Positions 44,136-54,209 are shown, counted from the first letter of the stretch. The stretch is DNA of 64,000 bases from Actinopolyspora mortivallis DSM 44261 (GCF_000384035.1 NZ_KB913024.1:2165584-2229583); one strand, 5' to 3'. A program made the numbers and translations. The notes: generated from the sequence alone by a model not told the origin.

Positions 44136-44288
44136 ATGCACGTCAGTACTCGTCAGGTGATCGCATCGGTAGCCGGTACCGTGCTCATGGTGGTGCTGAC
44201 CGTCGTACTGGCCACCTGGTTCCCCGCCGAACCGGCGCTGCCCGCCGGACACGAGAACGCTGCGGTGCCACGGATGGTGACGAACTGA
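44136..44288 (+). CDS. putative 50-residue single-pass membrane peptide
   Basis: A short frame starting MHVSTRQVIASVAGTVLMVV with one clear transmembrane helix followed by LATWFPAEPALPAGH and a polar tail. A GGGGG lies eight bases before the ATG. It has the look of actinobacterial small membrane proteins, but short length means it could be spurious. It lies between the GntR gene and the DsbA gene with 260 bases to the latter. Confidence 0.4.
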   Translation: MHVSTRQVIASVAGTVLMVVLTVVLATWFPAEPALPAGHENAAVPRMVTN

Positions 44289-44436
44289 GCGGAAACCCCC
44301 ACCGGAGGACCACAGCGGCCGTTCCCTGGTACGCGGAGCGTAGTCGAGTTCACTCTTTCGCACGAGCGTTCGGCTTTTCAGGACAGGCATGATGGTGGCG
44401 AATACCTGCCACCGCACCACCCCCGTGGTCACGGTA

Positions 44437-44472
44437 GTGATATCACGCACCCCGGCGGATTTCACGATCGTG
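44437..44472. repeat. two 10-bp palindromes upstream of the DsbA gene
   Basis: GTGATATCAC (44437-44446) and CACGATCGTG (44463-44472) are both perfect and lie 80-115 bases before the DsbA start. They may be regulator half-sites. Confidence 0.3.
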
Positions 44473-44552
44473 TGAGTAGGGGAAACTGAACGAAAGCCCG
44501 TGCGCGGGCACACGCTCGCGCGGAGAACGACCGTCGAAGGTGTAACAGGCCG

Positions 44553-45281
44553 ATGCCCAAGACAACCAATCCGGTGGCGAAGCGCAGCGGGGCTTCGACC
44601 AACATCATCCTGACCGCGATAGTGCTGGTCGTGGCAGTCGCAGTCATCGGTGGCGTCATGTACTTCGGGGGTGGCGACACCCAGCGGAACGGCTCGGACC
44701 GGGTCGCCTCCTCCGTCCTGAACCCCGAGGGCAGCAACAAGGTGCTCGACGCGGGCCCGGACGCACCGACACTGGTCGAGTTCGCCGACTACCAGTGCCC
44801 GGGCTGCCACTCCTACTACAACACCCTGAACACCAAGATCGAGAAGGAGTACGAGGGCAAGATCAACTTCGTGGTGCGGAACTTCCCCCTGGACATGCAC
44901 CCGTTGGCCGAACCCGCGGCCCGGGCGGCCGAGGCGGCCGCCATGCAGGGCGAGTTCACCGCCATGTACCACAAGCTGTTCGACAACTACTCCTCCTGGG
45001 CCGTGCGGGAAGGCCAGGGCGTCAGCGACGACAAGCAGCGGGCCACCGAGCAGTTCACCACGTTCGCCGAACAGATCGGCCTGGACGTGGAGAAGTTCCG
45101 CCAGGACATGAACTCCGACCAGGTCGGGCAGCGCATCCAGCGGGACCGCCAGGACGGCGCCGAGGCCGGCGTCGGCGGAACCCCCACCTACTTCCTGAAC
45201 GGTGAGCAGATCCAGTTCGACAAGGGAAGCAGCCCGGCCGAGCAACTGCGGGAGAAACTGGACGGAGCGCTGGCCAAGTGA
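44553..45281 (+). CDS. membrane-anchored DsbA-type thiol oxidoreductase
   Basis: A 242-residue extracytoplasmic thioredoxin-fold protein. A single transmembrane helix (NIILTAIVLVVAVAVIGGVMYF) is followed by the DsbA domain with active site Cys82-Pro-Gly-Cys85 in FADYQCPGCHSYY and the cis-Pro loop GVGGTPTYFLNG. It introduces disulfides into exported proteins. The next gene, overlapping by four bases, encodes a VKOR homolog that reoxidises it, the same arrangement as Rv2969c-Rv2968c of Mycobacterium tuberculosis. Confidence 0.92.
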   Translation: MPKTTNPVAKRSGASTNIILTAIVLVVAVAVIGGVMYFGGGDTQRNGSDRVASSVLNPEGSNKVLDAGPDAPTLVEFADYQCPGCHSYYNTLNTKIEKEYEGKINFVVRNFPLDMHPLAEPAARAAEAAAMQGEFTAMYHKLFDNYSSWAVREGQGVSDDKQRATEQFTTFAEQIGLDVEKFRQDMNSDQVGQRIQRDRQDGAEAGVGGTPTYFLNGEQIQFDKGSSPAEQLREKLDGALAK

Positions 45282-45931
45282 CAGCCACCACGCACACCAC
45301 CCGCCACGAGGGCCCCGAAGCCGTGCCCCCGGAACGGACCGAGCCTCCCCTGTTCGGACGCGGACTGGGGTGGCTGTACCTGATCGGCGGCGGCATCGGT
45401 TTCCTCGCCGCCTTCGCGCTCAGCGTCGAGGAGTACCTGAGCCTGCTGAACCCCGACTACGTGACCACCTGCAGCATCAACCCGGTGGTCTCGTGCGGCT
45501 CCGTCATGGAAAGCGAGCAGGCCACGGCCTTCGGCTTCCCCAACCCGCTGATCGGGGTGGCCGCCTTCGCGGTCGTGACCACCACCGGGGTGGCCATGCT
45601 GTCCGGTTTCCGGCCCCCACGCTGGTACTGGATCGGTATGCAGCTGGGAACGATCTTCGGGGTCGGCTTCGTCCACTGGTTGATCTGGCAGAGTCTGTAC
45701 GATATCCACGCACTGTGCCCGTACTGCATGGTCGTGTGGGTCGTCACCATAGCGATCTTCTGGTACACGACGCTGCACAATCTCGAACGAAGGCACGTGC
45801 CGGTCGGGCCGGTCAGACCGGTCGTTCTCGGCGCCGCGCGGGTGCACACCGTGCTACTGCTGGTGTGGTACCTGGTCATCGTCGGGATGATCCTGGAAGC
45901 GTTCTGGACCTACTGGAGCAGCCTGCTCTGA
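45278..45931 (+). CDS. vitamin K epoxide reductase (VKOR) family protein
   Basis: A 217-residue polytopic protein with five hydrophobic segments. The quinone-side active site is Cys147-Pro-Tyr-Cys150 in IHALCPYCMVVW; the loop cysteines are in TTCSINPVVSCGSVM. It passes electrons from DsbA to menaquinone and so drives disulfide formation outside the membrane. Start GTG 45278 overlaps the DsbA stop. Two strong hairpins follow. Confidence 0.92.
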   Translation: MTATTHTTRHEGPEAVPPERTEPPLFGRGLGWLYLIGGGIGFLAAFALSVEEYLSLLNPDYVTTCSINPVVSCGSVMESEQATAFGFPNPLIGVAAFAVVTTTGVAMLSGFRPPRWYWIGMQLGTIFGVGFVHWLIWQSLYDIHALCPYCMVVWVVTIAIFWYTTLHNLERRHVPVGPVRPVVLGAARVHTVLLLVWYLVIVGMILEAFWTYWSSLL

Positions 45932-45944
45932 CCTCGCCCCGGGT

Positions 45945-46028
45945 CGGGCGGTCTCCCGCCCGGCGGTCACGGGAGGTCCCTCACGTCGTGACCCCCGCCC
46001 GGGCGTTCTTCCGGGCCCGGCGGGGGTC
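45945..46028 (+). terminator. tandem hairpins after the DsbA-VKOR operon
   Basis: First stem CGGGCGG/CCGCCCG with a 4-base loop (45945-45962), second stem GACCCCCGCC/GGCGGGGGTC (45990-46028). Together they should stop readthrough into the SigF operon. The remaining bases up to 46292 hold the SigF-type promoter and a short frame (46147-46272) that I do not call. Confidence 0.7.
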
Positions 46029-46111
46029 CTCCCACGGTCCCCTGCCCTCCACCGGAGGAAGAAGGAGCCACACCGGCACGCTCCGGCCGCTCCCGCCCGC
46101 GCCGAACATCC

Positions 46112-46137
46112 GTTTGCCCGCTTCCGCTGCCGGGTAT
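46112..46137 (+). promoter_or_regulatory. SigF/SigB-type promoter of usfX-sigF
   Basis: GTTTGC (46112-46117) and GGGTAT (46132-46137) are 14 bases apart, matching the SigB/SigF consensus (GTTT, then GGGTAT). It precedes the anti-sigma gene by 155 bases and implies autoregulation, as known for usfX-sigF in mycobacteria. Confidence 0.75.
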
Positions 46138-46292
46138 CAGGCGGCTATGAGCATCGCGTTCCGTCCCCCGCCGTCGCCGGGGCAGGATTCCCACAGACGC
46201 TCCCGGGGGACACACCCCCGTGGAGTCGACCGGCCGCGTCCCTCTGGTTCGATGTGCGGTGGTCTCACATGAGGTTGGAACGAGGAGTCCAC

Positions 46293-46769
46293 GTGTCAGC
46301 ACCTTATTCGGATCGTCATCCGGCATCCGTGGAAAGCTCCGCGCCGGATCCCGACACGCCGAACCCGGCCACCGACCCGCACGCGGTGGAGGTCCGGGTC
46401 ATGGCGGTGCCCGAACAACTGCCCGTGATGCGCGCCGTGGTCGGTGACCTCGCCATGCGTGCCGACTTCGACGTCGACACCATCGCGGACCTGCGGCTCG
46501 CGGTGGACGAGGCCTGTTCCTCGCTGGTGCGGATCGCCGCGGAGCAGAGTCCCCTCGTCGGACGTTTCCGCAGCGCGGAGAACCTGTTGGAGTTCACCGC
46601 CGAAGTTACCAGCCCGGAGGCCTCCGGGCCACGTACGAACACCTTCAGCTGGCGTGTACTCAGCGCGCTGACCGACAACGTGGCATCCTCGGTGCGGGAA
46701 GCCGGAGACAACGCTGACGGACACGTCGTGCGTATACAGCTGAGCAAGGGACGGATGGTCCACGAGTGA
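46293..46769 (+). CDS. usfX: anti-sigma-F factor (UsfX/RsbW family)
   Basis: A 158-residue GHKL-type anti-sigma factor. DLRLAVDEACSSLVR marks the N-box helix, but the asparagine that binds Mg-ATP in RsbW is Ser here and the DxGxG box is not visible, as in mycobacterial UsfX; FSWRVLSALTDNV also matches UsfX. It binds and silences SigF, encoded four bases overlapping downstream. Start GTG 46293 has GAGGAG five bases upstream; the first 35 residues are disordered. No anti-anti-sigma gene is adjacent. Confidence 0.85.
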   Translation: MSAPYSDRHPASVESSAPDPDTPNPATDPHAVEVRVMAVPEQLPVMRAVVGDLAMRADFDVDTIADLRLAVDEACSSLVRIAAEQSPLVGRFRSAENLLEFTAEVTSPEASGPRTNTFSWRVLSALTDNVASSVREAGDNADGHVVRIQLSKGRMVHE

Positions 46770-47575
46770 CGCGGGCGGACTCCGAACACGCCTACCGAGG
46801 TCAGAACTACGAGGAACTGGCCCCGCTGTTCGTCGAATTCGCGGATCTGGACAAGAGGGATCGGCGTTACGCCGAGCTCCGGGACAGGCTGGTCACCGAA
46901 CACCTTCCCATCGCACAGCACATAGCACGCAGGTTCAGCAACCGAGGGGAGGCCCAGGAGGACCTGGTCCAGGTCGCCACCCTCGGTCTCATCAACGCCG
47001 TGGACCGGTTCGACCCGCATCGGGGTGTCGACTTCCTGTCGTACGCGGTTCCGACCATCATGGGCGAGGTGCGGCGCCACTTCCGCGACACCGGATGGAC
47101 GGTACGTGTACCCCGACGCCTGCAGGAAAGGCACCTGTCCATCTCGGCGGCCATCTCGACCCTCTCCCAGAGCCTGGGCAGGGCTCCCACCCCCAGTGAG
47201 ATCGCCGAGCACCTCGGCATCAGCCGGGAGGAGGTCCACCAGGGGCTGGAGGCGGGCAACGCCTACCGCAGCAGCTCCCTCGACGAGCTGCTCAGCGACA
47301 CCGACGAGATCCCCCTGGGCGACGCCATCGGCTCCTCGGACACCGAGCTGGACGAGGTGGAGAACCGGGCGGCGATCCGTCCGCTCCTGGAGGAGTTGGA
47401 CGAGCGGGAACGCCGCATCCTGGTACTACGCTTCTTCAGGTCGATGACGCAGACCCAGATCGCCGAGCAGGTCGGGATCTCACAGATGCACGTCTCGCGG
47501 CTGCTGGCCCGCACGCTGAGCCGGCTGCGGGACCGTATCGAGGTCGACGTTCCGGCCGAGTCCCTGAGCGACTGA
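46766..47575 (+). CDS. sigF: RNA polymerase sigma factor, SigF/SigB family
   Basis: A 269-residue group 3 sigma factor. Region 2 is DLVQVATLGLINAVDRFDPHRGVDFLSYAVPTIMGEVRRHFRD (in family blocks), region 3 has GRAPTPSEIAEHLGISREEV, region 4 RRILVLRFFRSMTQTQIAEQVGISQMHVSRLLART. It directs general-stress, sporulation or stationary-phase transcription in actinobacteria. Its start overlaps the anti-sigma stop. GGGTAT-type promoters in this window, at its own operon and at sqdB, are likely targets. Confidence 0.93.
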   Translation: MTRADSEHAYRGQNYEELAPLFVEFADLDKRDRRYAELRDRLVTEHLPIAQHIARRFSNRGEAQEDLVQVATLGLINAVDRFDPHRGVDFLSYAVPTIMGEVRRHFRDTGWTVRVPRRLQERHLSISAAISTLSQSLGRAPTPSEIAEHLGISREEVHQGLEAGNAYRSSSLDELLSDTDEIPLGDAIGSSDTELDEVENRAAIRPLLEELDERERRILVLRFFRSMTQTQIAEQVGISQMHVSRLLARTLSRLRDRIEVDVPAESLSD

Positions 47576-47715
47576 TCCCACCGCGTTCGCCCTGTCCGCT
47601 CCTGCAGGCGCGAAGAGGCCGGGAGGGAGCATCCCGCGGTGGCCCCACCGGGACCGGGTCTTGACCGGGACCGAGTCTTGCCGCGTGGTTCCGGAAGGTC
47701 TCCCACACGTGGAAA

Positions 47716-47760
47716 GTTGCCGGGGACCCGGCGTCGGGGGTGGCACGGGTCCCCGGCAAC
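47716..47760. terminator. strong bidirectional terminator between sigF and the LytM gene
   Basis: Perfect 14-bp stem GTTGCCGGGGACCC/GGGTCCCCGGCAAC with a 17-base loop between convergent genes. Just upstream a 17-bp motif containing GGGACCG and GTCTTG is repeated in tandem with two changes. Confidence 0.8.
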
Positions 47761-47776
47761 GACATCACCGTGGGCG

Positions 47777-48697
47777 TCAGCCGAGGCTGTAGCCCCGCTG
47801 CTTCAACCACGGAATGGGATTGATCTCCTGAGCTCCGGGGCCGAGGCGGACCTCGAAGTGCAGGTGTGGCCCCGTGGACTGCCCGCGGCTGCCCACGGTG
47901 GCGATCTGCTGCCCGGCCTCCACACGCTGGCCGACGTGCACCTGGGAGCTGTGGATGTGCCCGTAGACGGTGACCGTACCGTCATCGTGGCGCACCCGAA
48001 CCCACAGGCCGAACCCACTGGCCGGACCGGAACTGATCACGGTTCCCGCCTGGGGAGCGTGGATCGGGGTGCCGGTGTCGGCGCCGATGTCGATACCGGC
48101 GTGGGCGCCACCACGTGTGTGGAAGCCCGAGGTCAGAAAGCCCTCGGCCACCAGCTTCCTCGGTTTCGGAGCCGGTGCCTCGGCGGCCTTGGCGGCCCTG
48201 TCGGCCCGCTGCTTCTCCTGCTGTTCGGCCTCGCGGGCGAAGGCCTTCTTCTTCGCGGTCTGCTCCTGGACCGCCTTCTTCTGCTCGGCCTCGCGGCGTT
48301 GTTCGTCCTGCCTGGCCTTCTCGGCGGCACGTTGTTGCCGTACCCGCTCGCTCTTGTCGAGGTCGCGCTTCTCGGAGTCGTCCTCGTTCGAGCCGCCGCT
48401 ACCCAGCCGCACGGACTCGGGGGCCTCGGGGGTGCCGTTGACGGCGGCGCTCAGCGGACTCTGTTCGGCCACCGGGGCCACGTCACGGTTGTTCGAGCCA
48501 CCGCCCTGGTCGTCGGTGACCGCCACGAGGGGGGAACCGACCGCGACGAAGGCACCGGTCGCCACCACTCCGGCGAGAATCCTGTTCCGCGTGGAATGGT
48601 GTCCCGAACGTGAAAAAGGACTGCGAAGTGCTCGGGGGACACGCGAGGTGAGGGCGGAGAGTGTGCCACGACCGCCCTTGTCGTGTTTTTCGGCCAT
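47777..48697 (-). CDS. M23/LytM-family peptidoglycan endopeptidase
   Basis: A 306-residue exported protein. After a basic N-terminus and one hydrophobic segment (ILAGVVATGAFVAVGSPL) comes a long charged coiled-coil (residues about 110-190, rich in Lys, Arg, Glu, Gln), then the LytM domain with zinc ligands in GGAHAGIDIGAD and GPHLHFEV. It should cleave peptide cross-links of peptidoglycan, or act as an amidase activator; the metal ligands are intact, favouring catalysis. ATG 48697 is preferred to the longer frame. The coiled coil resembles septal hydrolase regulators. Confidence 0.9.
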   Translation of the reverse strand: MAEKHDKGGRGTLSALTSRVPRALRSPFSRSGHHSTRNRILAGVVATGAFVAVGSPLVAVTDDQGGGSNNRDVAPVAEQSPLSAAVNGTPEAPESVRLGSGGSNEDDSEKRDLDKSERVRQQRAAEKARQDEQRREAEQKKAVQEQTAKKKAFAREAEQQEKQRADRAAKAAEAPAPKPRKLVAEGFLTSGFHTRGGAHAGIDIGADTGTPIHAPQAGTVISSGPASGFGLWVRVRHDDGTVTVYGHIHSSQVHVGQRVEAGQQIATVGSRGQSTGPHLHFEVRLGPGAQEINPIPWLKQRGYSLG

Positions 48698-49432
48698 GCT
48701 CGCCTTTCCGTCTCGGGGAGGTTCGGCCACTTCCCGTCGGGGGTCGGGGTGCACTCTCGGGGGTCGAGTGCGTCGTGACCGAACCGTGACGTACCGGCCG
48801 CAACGTAGCTTTACGTGTTTGTTGCTTCAAGCCCTCCCCCTTTCAGGGGAGGAAAAAAGCACGAGACCAATCCGTTATGACACGCTGTGTATTCAGCGTA
48901 AGGTCGCGATCGGATAACGAGTCAACCAAACGCCCACTTGGCCGCGATCACCTTCCCCCGACACGCCAACGGCGGGAGGCGACGTCGCGACCGCGAGGAT
49001 CGAACATCGCTGATTCCGGCGATTTCGCTGGTAAGACGCCGCGCCAAAAAACGCGAAGATCCTTTTCACTGCCTGATTTCCGATCACTCGCACCGGCGTA
49101 TCGATCTCGTGGAGATCGCGGGAAAACGCGACGTCGGTTCCCGGAAGGATGATCGACGAAACACATCGGGGGCGAGGCTAGAACGAACAAGCCGCAAAAG
49201 TGACGTCCGACACGTGGATGCGACACTTTTCCGGTCGAACATCCCTCCGGAACCACACCGCACGGGAACGGTCACGCTGTGCGAGGAACCTCGGCCCACT
49301 CCTGGCGAGTGCTGCCGCACGAAGGAAACTCCCACCCACGGGACGGACGGACGCGCACCGGAATTGCGGCACGACGAACAGTGCGCGAACATCGACAGTC
49401 ACCCGGTCTTCGTCCCGCGCCGGGAGGGAAAC
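48698..49432. other. 735-base gap between LytM gene and DUF6069 gene
   Basis: No convincing protein gene. Near the LytM start are a hairpin (CTCCCCC/GGGGAGG, about 48833-48853) and a perfect inverted repeat ACGCTG-N6-CAGCGT (48882-48899) that could control the LytM gene. A further repeat AAAAGTG-N21-CACTTTT lies at 49196-49230. Bases 49000-49200 are AT-richer and may hold a decayed gene or an untranslated RNA. I looked for a c-di-AMP (ydaO) riboswitch and did not find its core. Confidence 0.4.
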
Positions 49433-49903
49433 GTGTCCGAGGACGACACTCGGCCCCCGGGGCGCACCGCGGGGGCCTCCGAGACCAACGCCGGTCAGCT
49501 GTGGACCGGCGGGGCGGCCACCGCCCTCGTCGCGGCGCTCGTCGCGCTGGTGGGGGTGGTGACGGCGCGCGGAGTACTGCACATCCCCGTACTCGGCCCC
49601 TCACGACACGGAACCCTCGGCGACGTCAGCACCGTCTGGATGTGTCTGCTCTCCGCGCTGGCCGCCCTGCTGGCCACGGGGCTGATGCACCTGTTGCTGC
49701 TGAGCACGCCACGACCGGGCACCTTCTTCGGCTGGATCGTGGCCCTGGGCACGGTCGCGATAGCCGTACGCCCGTTCACCACACCGGCACCGCTGGAGAC
49801 CCAGCTCGCGACATGCGTACTGAACCTGCTGGTCGGGCTGGCGATAGGGACACTGCTCAGCGGGGTGGCCGCGAGCGCGACACGTCGTCGTTCCGGCTCC
49901 TAG
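49433..49903 (+). CDS. DUF6069-type membrane protein
   Basis: A 156-residue protein with four hydrophobic segments (ATALVAALVALVGVVTARGVL, VWMCLLSALAALLATGLMHLLLL, FFGWIVALGTVAIAVRPF and TCVLNLLVGLAIGTLLSGV), a pattern of the DUF6069 family common in actinobacteria. Role unknown. Start GTG 49433 follows GGGAGGG. Confidence 0.7.
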   Translation: MSEDDTRPPGRTAGASETNAGQLWTGGAATALVAALVALVGVVTARGVLHIPVLGPSRHGTLGDVSTVWMCLLSALAALLATGLMHLLLLSTPRPGTFFGWIVALGTVAIAVRPFTTPAPLETQLATCVLNLLVGLAIGTLLSGVAASATRRRSGS

Positions 49904-49967
49904 GCCGATGGAACGTCGTCGCGTGTCGCCAGTCGCGGCCACCCGGACGAACCGTTGCGAACGATTC

Positions 49968-51341
<1,374 letters not shown>

Positions 51342-51462
51342 AGCTTGCCCCGCCTTCACGGAGTGGCATGTTCTCATCCGACCGGAGGCCGGCGAAGCCG
51401 TCTCCGTACATTCGTGGAGTGAATCCATGCCCTCCACTCTTCCCACAGGAAGGGAGCACACC

Positions 51463-51933
51463 GTGACAGCCACGCCGGAACCGCGAACCTCCGGAGCGGG
51501 ACGCTACTGGCGGCTGCTCCGCCGCTTCGCCGGAGCCTCCGCCGTGGCGACGGTGAGCAGCCAGTTCGTGTTCGGGCTCTCCTACGCGCTGGGAGCCGGC
51601 ACGACGGTCGCCACCGTGCTGGGGTGGCTGTCGGGAGCCGTCCCCAACTTCCTGCTGAACAGGAGGACGTGGGGCAGCAGGGGACGAGCCGGGCTGCGTG
51701 GGGAACTCGTCCGTTTCCTGCCGATCTCGGTGCTCACGGCGCTGGCGGCCGCGACGGCGACCCACTACACCGAGACCCTGGCCCTGCACGTGTTCCACGA
51801 TGCCCACACCCCGCGCGTTGTCCTGGTATGGAGCGCCTACCTGGGGACCTATCTGGTCATGTTCGTGGTCAAGTTCTTCCTGATGGACCGCGTGGTCTTC
51901 GCTAGTCGCGGGCAGCACGAGCCGGCTCGCTGA
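51463..51933 (+). CDS. GtrA-family membrane protein
   Basis: A 156-residue protein with four transmembrane helices: FAGASAVATVSSQFVFGLSYAL, TVLGWLSGAVPNFLLNRRTWG with the family motif NFLLNRRTWG, LPISVLTALAAATATHY and VLVWSAYLGTYLVMFVVKFF. GtrA proteins assist transfer of polyprenyl-linked sugars across the membrane. GTG 51463 after AAGGGAG is listed; ATG 51427 after GGAG is an alternative. It is convergent with, and overlaps by 32 bases, a GT2 gene that would supply the lipid-linked sugar. Confidence 0.85.
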   Translation: MTATPEPRTSGAGRYWRLLRRFAGASAVATVSSQFVFGLSYALGAGTTVATVLGWLSGAVPNFLLNRRTWGSRGRAGLRGELVRFLPISVLTALAAATATHYTETLALHVFHDAHTPRVVLVWSAYLGTYLVMFVVKFFLMDRVVFASRGQHEPAR

Positions 51934-52747
51934 GCTGTTCGTCCACCGAGGAACCGGTCGACGAACGGTCCATACGGCGCGCCTTGCGTTCCCGCAACCA
52001 CGTGCCCAACACCACCCTGGTGTAGCGGTAGCCGTAGAGCACGTTGTTGCCCTTCTTGCTGAAACCGGCGAGACGCTGGCGCATGGTCATGGCGCACTCC
52101 CGCACCCGGTAACCGCGTGCCAACACCCCGACCAGTAGTTCCGAGGACTGGTACTGCTGCTGTTCCAGGCGGACCGAGTTCGGGACCTCGACACGCATGG
52201 CGCGGAAGCCGAACGAGGTGTCCGTGATGCGCTGCCCGGTCAACGCACTGACCAGCCAGGCGAACACGTAGGTTCCCACCCGACGCAGTAACTGCGGGTT
52301 CTCGCTGCTGCCGAGACGACGCGAGCCGGTGACGAAGTCCGCCTCATCGTCGATGAGCGGACGCAGCAGGGTGGGTAGTTCCCCGATCTCGTACTGGCCG
52401 TCCGCGTCGGTGGTCACCACGTAACGCGCTCCCTGCTGCGCGGCCAGTCGGTAACCGAGTCGCAACGCGGCACCCTGTCCCCTGTTCCGCGGAGCGGTGC
52501 ACGTGTAGGCGCCGTGACGCCGGGCGACCTCGGCCGTGGCGTCCGTGGCACCGTCGACCACCACCAGGGTGTCCACCCCGAGACCGCAACTGCTCGTGGG
52601 CATCCCGTCCAGCACGGCCGGTAGGGCGTCCTCCTCGTTGTAGGCGGCGATCAGCACCACCACCGGGGCGAAGTTGTGATCACCGTAGCGCGCCGTGTAC
52701 TCGGCGAGCGCTTGCTCATCGACCTCGTCCGGAAAGGTCGTCGACAT
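51902..52747 (-). CDS. family 2 glycosyltransferase (polyprenyl-phosphate sugar synthase-like)
   Basis: A 281-residue GT2 enzyme. PVVVLIAAYNEEDALPAVLDGMP is the N-terminal strand, VVTTDADGQYEIGEL contains the metal-binding DAD motif, and NRGQGAALRLGYRLA and TDTSFGFRAM are typical of dolichol-phosphate-mannose synthase-like proteins. No C-terminal transmembrane helices are present; the GtrA protein opposite could provide them. AAGGAG precedes ATG 52747. It is the last gene of a three-gene minus-strand operon. Confidence 0.88.
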   Translation of the reverse strand: MSTTFPDEVDEQALAEYTARYGDHNFAPVVVLIAAYNEEDALPAVLDGMPTSSCGLGVDTLVVVDGATDATAEVARRHGAYTCTAPRNRGQGAALRLGYRLAAQQGARYVVTTDADGQYEIGELPTLLRPLIDDEADFVTGSRRLGSSENPQLLRRVGTYVFAWLVSALTGQRITDTSFGFRAMRVEVPNSVRLEQQQYQSSELLVGVLARGYRVRECAMTMRQRLAGFSKKGNNVLYGYRYTRVVLGTWLRERKARRMDRSSTGSSVDEQLSEPARAARD

Positions 52748-52775
52748 CGTGTGCTCCTTCAAGCCGTGTTCGCGG

Positions 52776-54209
52776 CTACCGGTTCGTCGTGGAATCCTGT
52801 GTCTCTGATCGGTGGCCGAGGACGGCCGTGATTCCCAGGGCCCCGGCCAGGGGCAGCAACAACAGTCCCGGAAGCTGGTAACGCCAGGAGAACTCCATCG
52901 CCGCGGCGGTGAGCAACGCGGCGGAGGGAATTCCTCCGACGAGCAGGCACACCGCTCTGAGGCCACTCCGGTTGGCACGTCCCACCCCCAGAATCGCAGC
53001 TATGACCACGAGTAATGCCAAACCGAGGACCGTACCGGGAGTGTAGCCCCCACCGAGCTGGTAGGCGCGCAGAAAGCCCGCGGCCCGTTCGTTGACCGAG
53101 TAGCTGCCACCGTCGTAGTACTCCAGCCACCCGTTCAGTGACCACTCCGAGAAGTACAGCGGGTACTCCGTCTGGAAATGCCACCGCGCCAGCGGAACAT
53201 CACCGGGAGACTGGGTGCGCATGGGGGCGAAGCCCTTGAGAAAGTCCTTGGCGACACCTCCGAAAACGTCGAGGGGCTGGCTGCGCAGCACCTCGAAGGC
53301 CAGGGAGTGCTGAGCCTGCGAGTAGGTGACGTCCTCGGGCAGCTCGTCGGTGTCGACCCGCCCCTGGAAGAAGTGCATGTAGTAGTCGATCCCCTTGCGC
53401 TTGCGCTCGGGAACCGGTTCCTCCGGGCACACCAGCTGTTGTGCCCTGGACAGGTCCAGCTTCTCGCACTCGGCCACCATGGCCGTGCGCCCGAACACCA
53501 CGCTTCCCGTCGAGCCTCCGAGACCCGGTACTCCGGTCCAGAGTGCGTGGTATCCGGCGTAACCACCGATCACGACCACGAAACCGCCCACCAGCGCCCC
53601 CGCCGCCCGCAGGCGTCGTTTCCACCCGTCACGGGGACGCAGTCCGGCCGCCAGTACCACGAACACCGCCGCCGGGACCACGAGGGTCAGCCCCACCAGG
53701 CGGACGAGCACCGACAAGGCCAGCAGGGCTCCGGCCAGCAGCGCCAGTCGGGGCCCCGGGGTTCCCCACCAGGTCAGCAGGATGATCACGGTCAGCAGCA
53801 GCACCTGGAACAACAGGTCGGACATGACCAGGTGCTCGATCTGCAGCTGGTAGGCGTCGAGCAGCACGGGGGCCACCGCCAGAGCGGCCAGCCACCGTCG
53901 ACACCCCAACCTCAGCAACAGGCAGTACCCGGCCACGGCCAAGGCCAGACCGAGCAGGTGCTGCACCAGCACGACCGTTCCGAGGTCCCCGACGAGCAGC
54001 ACCGGCCCCAACAACAACAGCTCGTAGCCGATGGGGTTGATGTTGCCGGGGTAGAAGATCCCGAGATCCTTCAGGTACCGGGCGGAGTCGATGTACAGCA
54101 GGGCGGGCTGGTAGGCGATCTCCACCACGACACGCAACAGCACTCCGGCCAGCAGCAACAGCGCCAGCAGCCAGTGCCGCCGGAGAACACGCACCACGCC
54201 ACCGGTCAT
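52776..54209 (-). CDS. polytopic membrane glycosyltransferase-like protein
   Basis: A 477-residue protein with about eleven hydrophobic segments, starting with RRHWLLALLLLAGVLLRVVVEIAYQPALLYIDSARYLKDL. The Asp in the first extracytoplasmic loop (YIDSARYL) and overall layout resemble GT39/GT87-type C-enzymes that use polyprenyl-phosphate sugars. A large outer loop (about residues 230-380) contains RWHFQTEYPLYFSEWSLNGW. The start overlaps the epimerase gene by four bases. It probably uses the lipid-linked sugar made by the GT2 enzyme. Confidence 0.75.
   Translation of the reverse strand: MTGGVVRVLRRHWLLALLLLAGVLLRVVVEIAYQPALLYIDSARYLKDLGIFYPGNINPIGYELLLLGPVLLVGDLGTVVLVQHLLGLALAVAGYCLLLRLGCRRWLAALAVAPVLLDAYQLQIEHLVMSDLLFQVLLLTVIILLTWWGTPGPRLALLAGALLALSVLVRLVGLTLVVPAAVFVVLAAGLRPRDGWKRRLRAAGALVGGFVVVIGGYAGYHALWTGVPGLGGSTGSVVFGRTAMVAECEKLDLSRAQQLVCPEEPVPERKRKGIDYYMHFFQGRVDTDELPEDVTYSQAQHSLAFEVLRSQPLDVFGGVAKDFLKGFAPMRTQSPGDVPLARWHFQTEYPLYFSEWSLNGWLEYYDGGSYSVNERAAGFLRAYQLGGGYTPGTVLGLALLVVIAAILGVGRANRSGLRAVCLLVGGIPSAALLTAAAMEFSWRYQLPGLLLLPLAGALGITAVLGHRSETQDSTTNR

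Noticed and set aside
46147-46272. 41-codon frame just after the SigF-type promoter
   Set aside because: Composition is Arg/Pro-rich and there is no ribosome site; only the closeness to the predicted transcript start is suggestive, so it is mentioned but not called.
48698-48960. c-di-AMP (ydaO) riboswitch before the LytM peptidase
   Set aside because: Such leaders are common for actinobacterial wall hydrolases, but the conserved core blocks are not found in the leader read on the minus strand.
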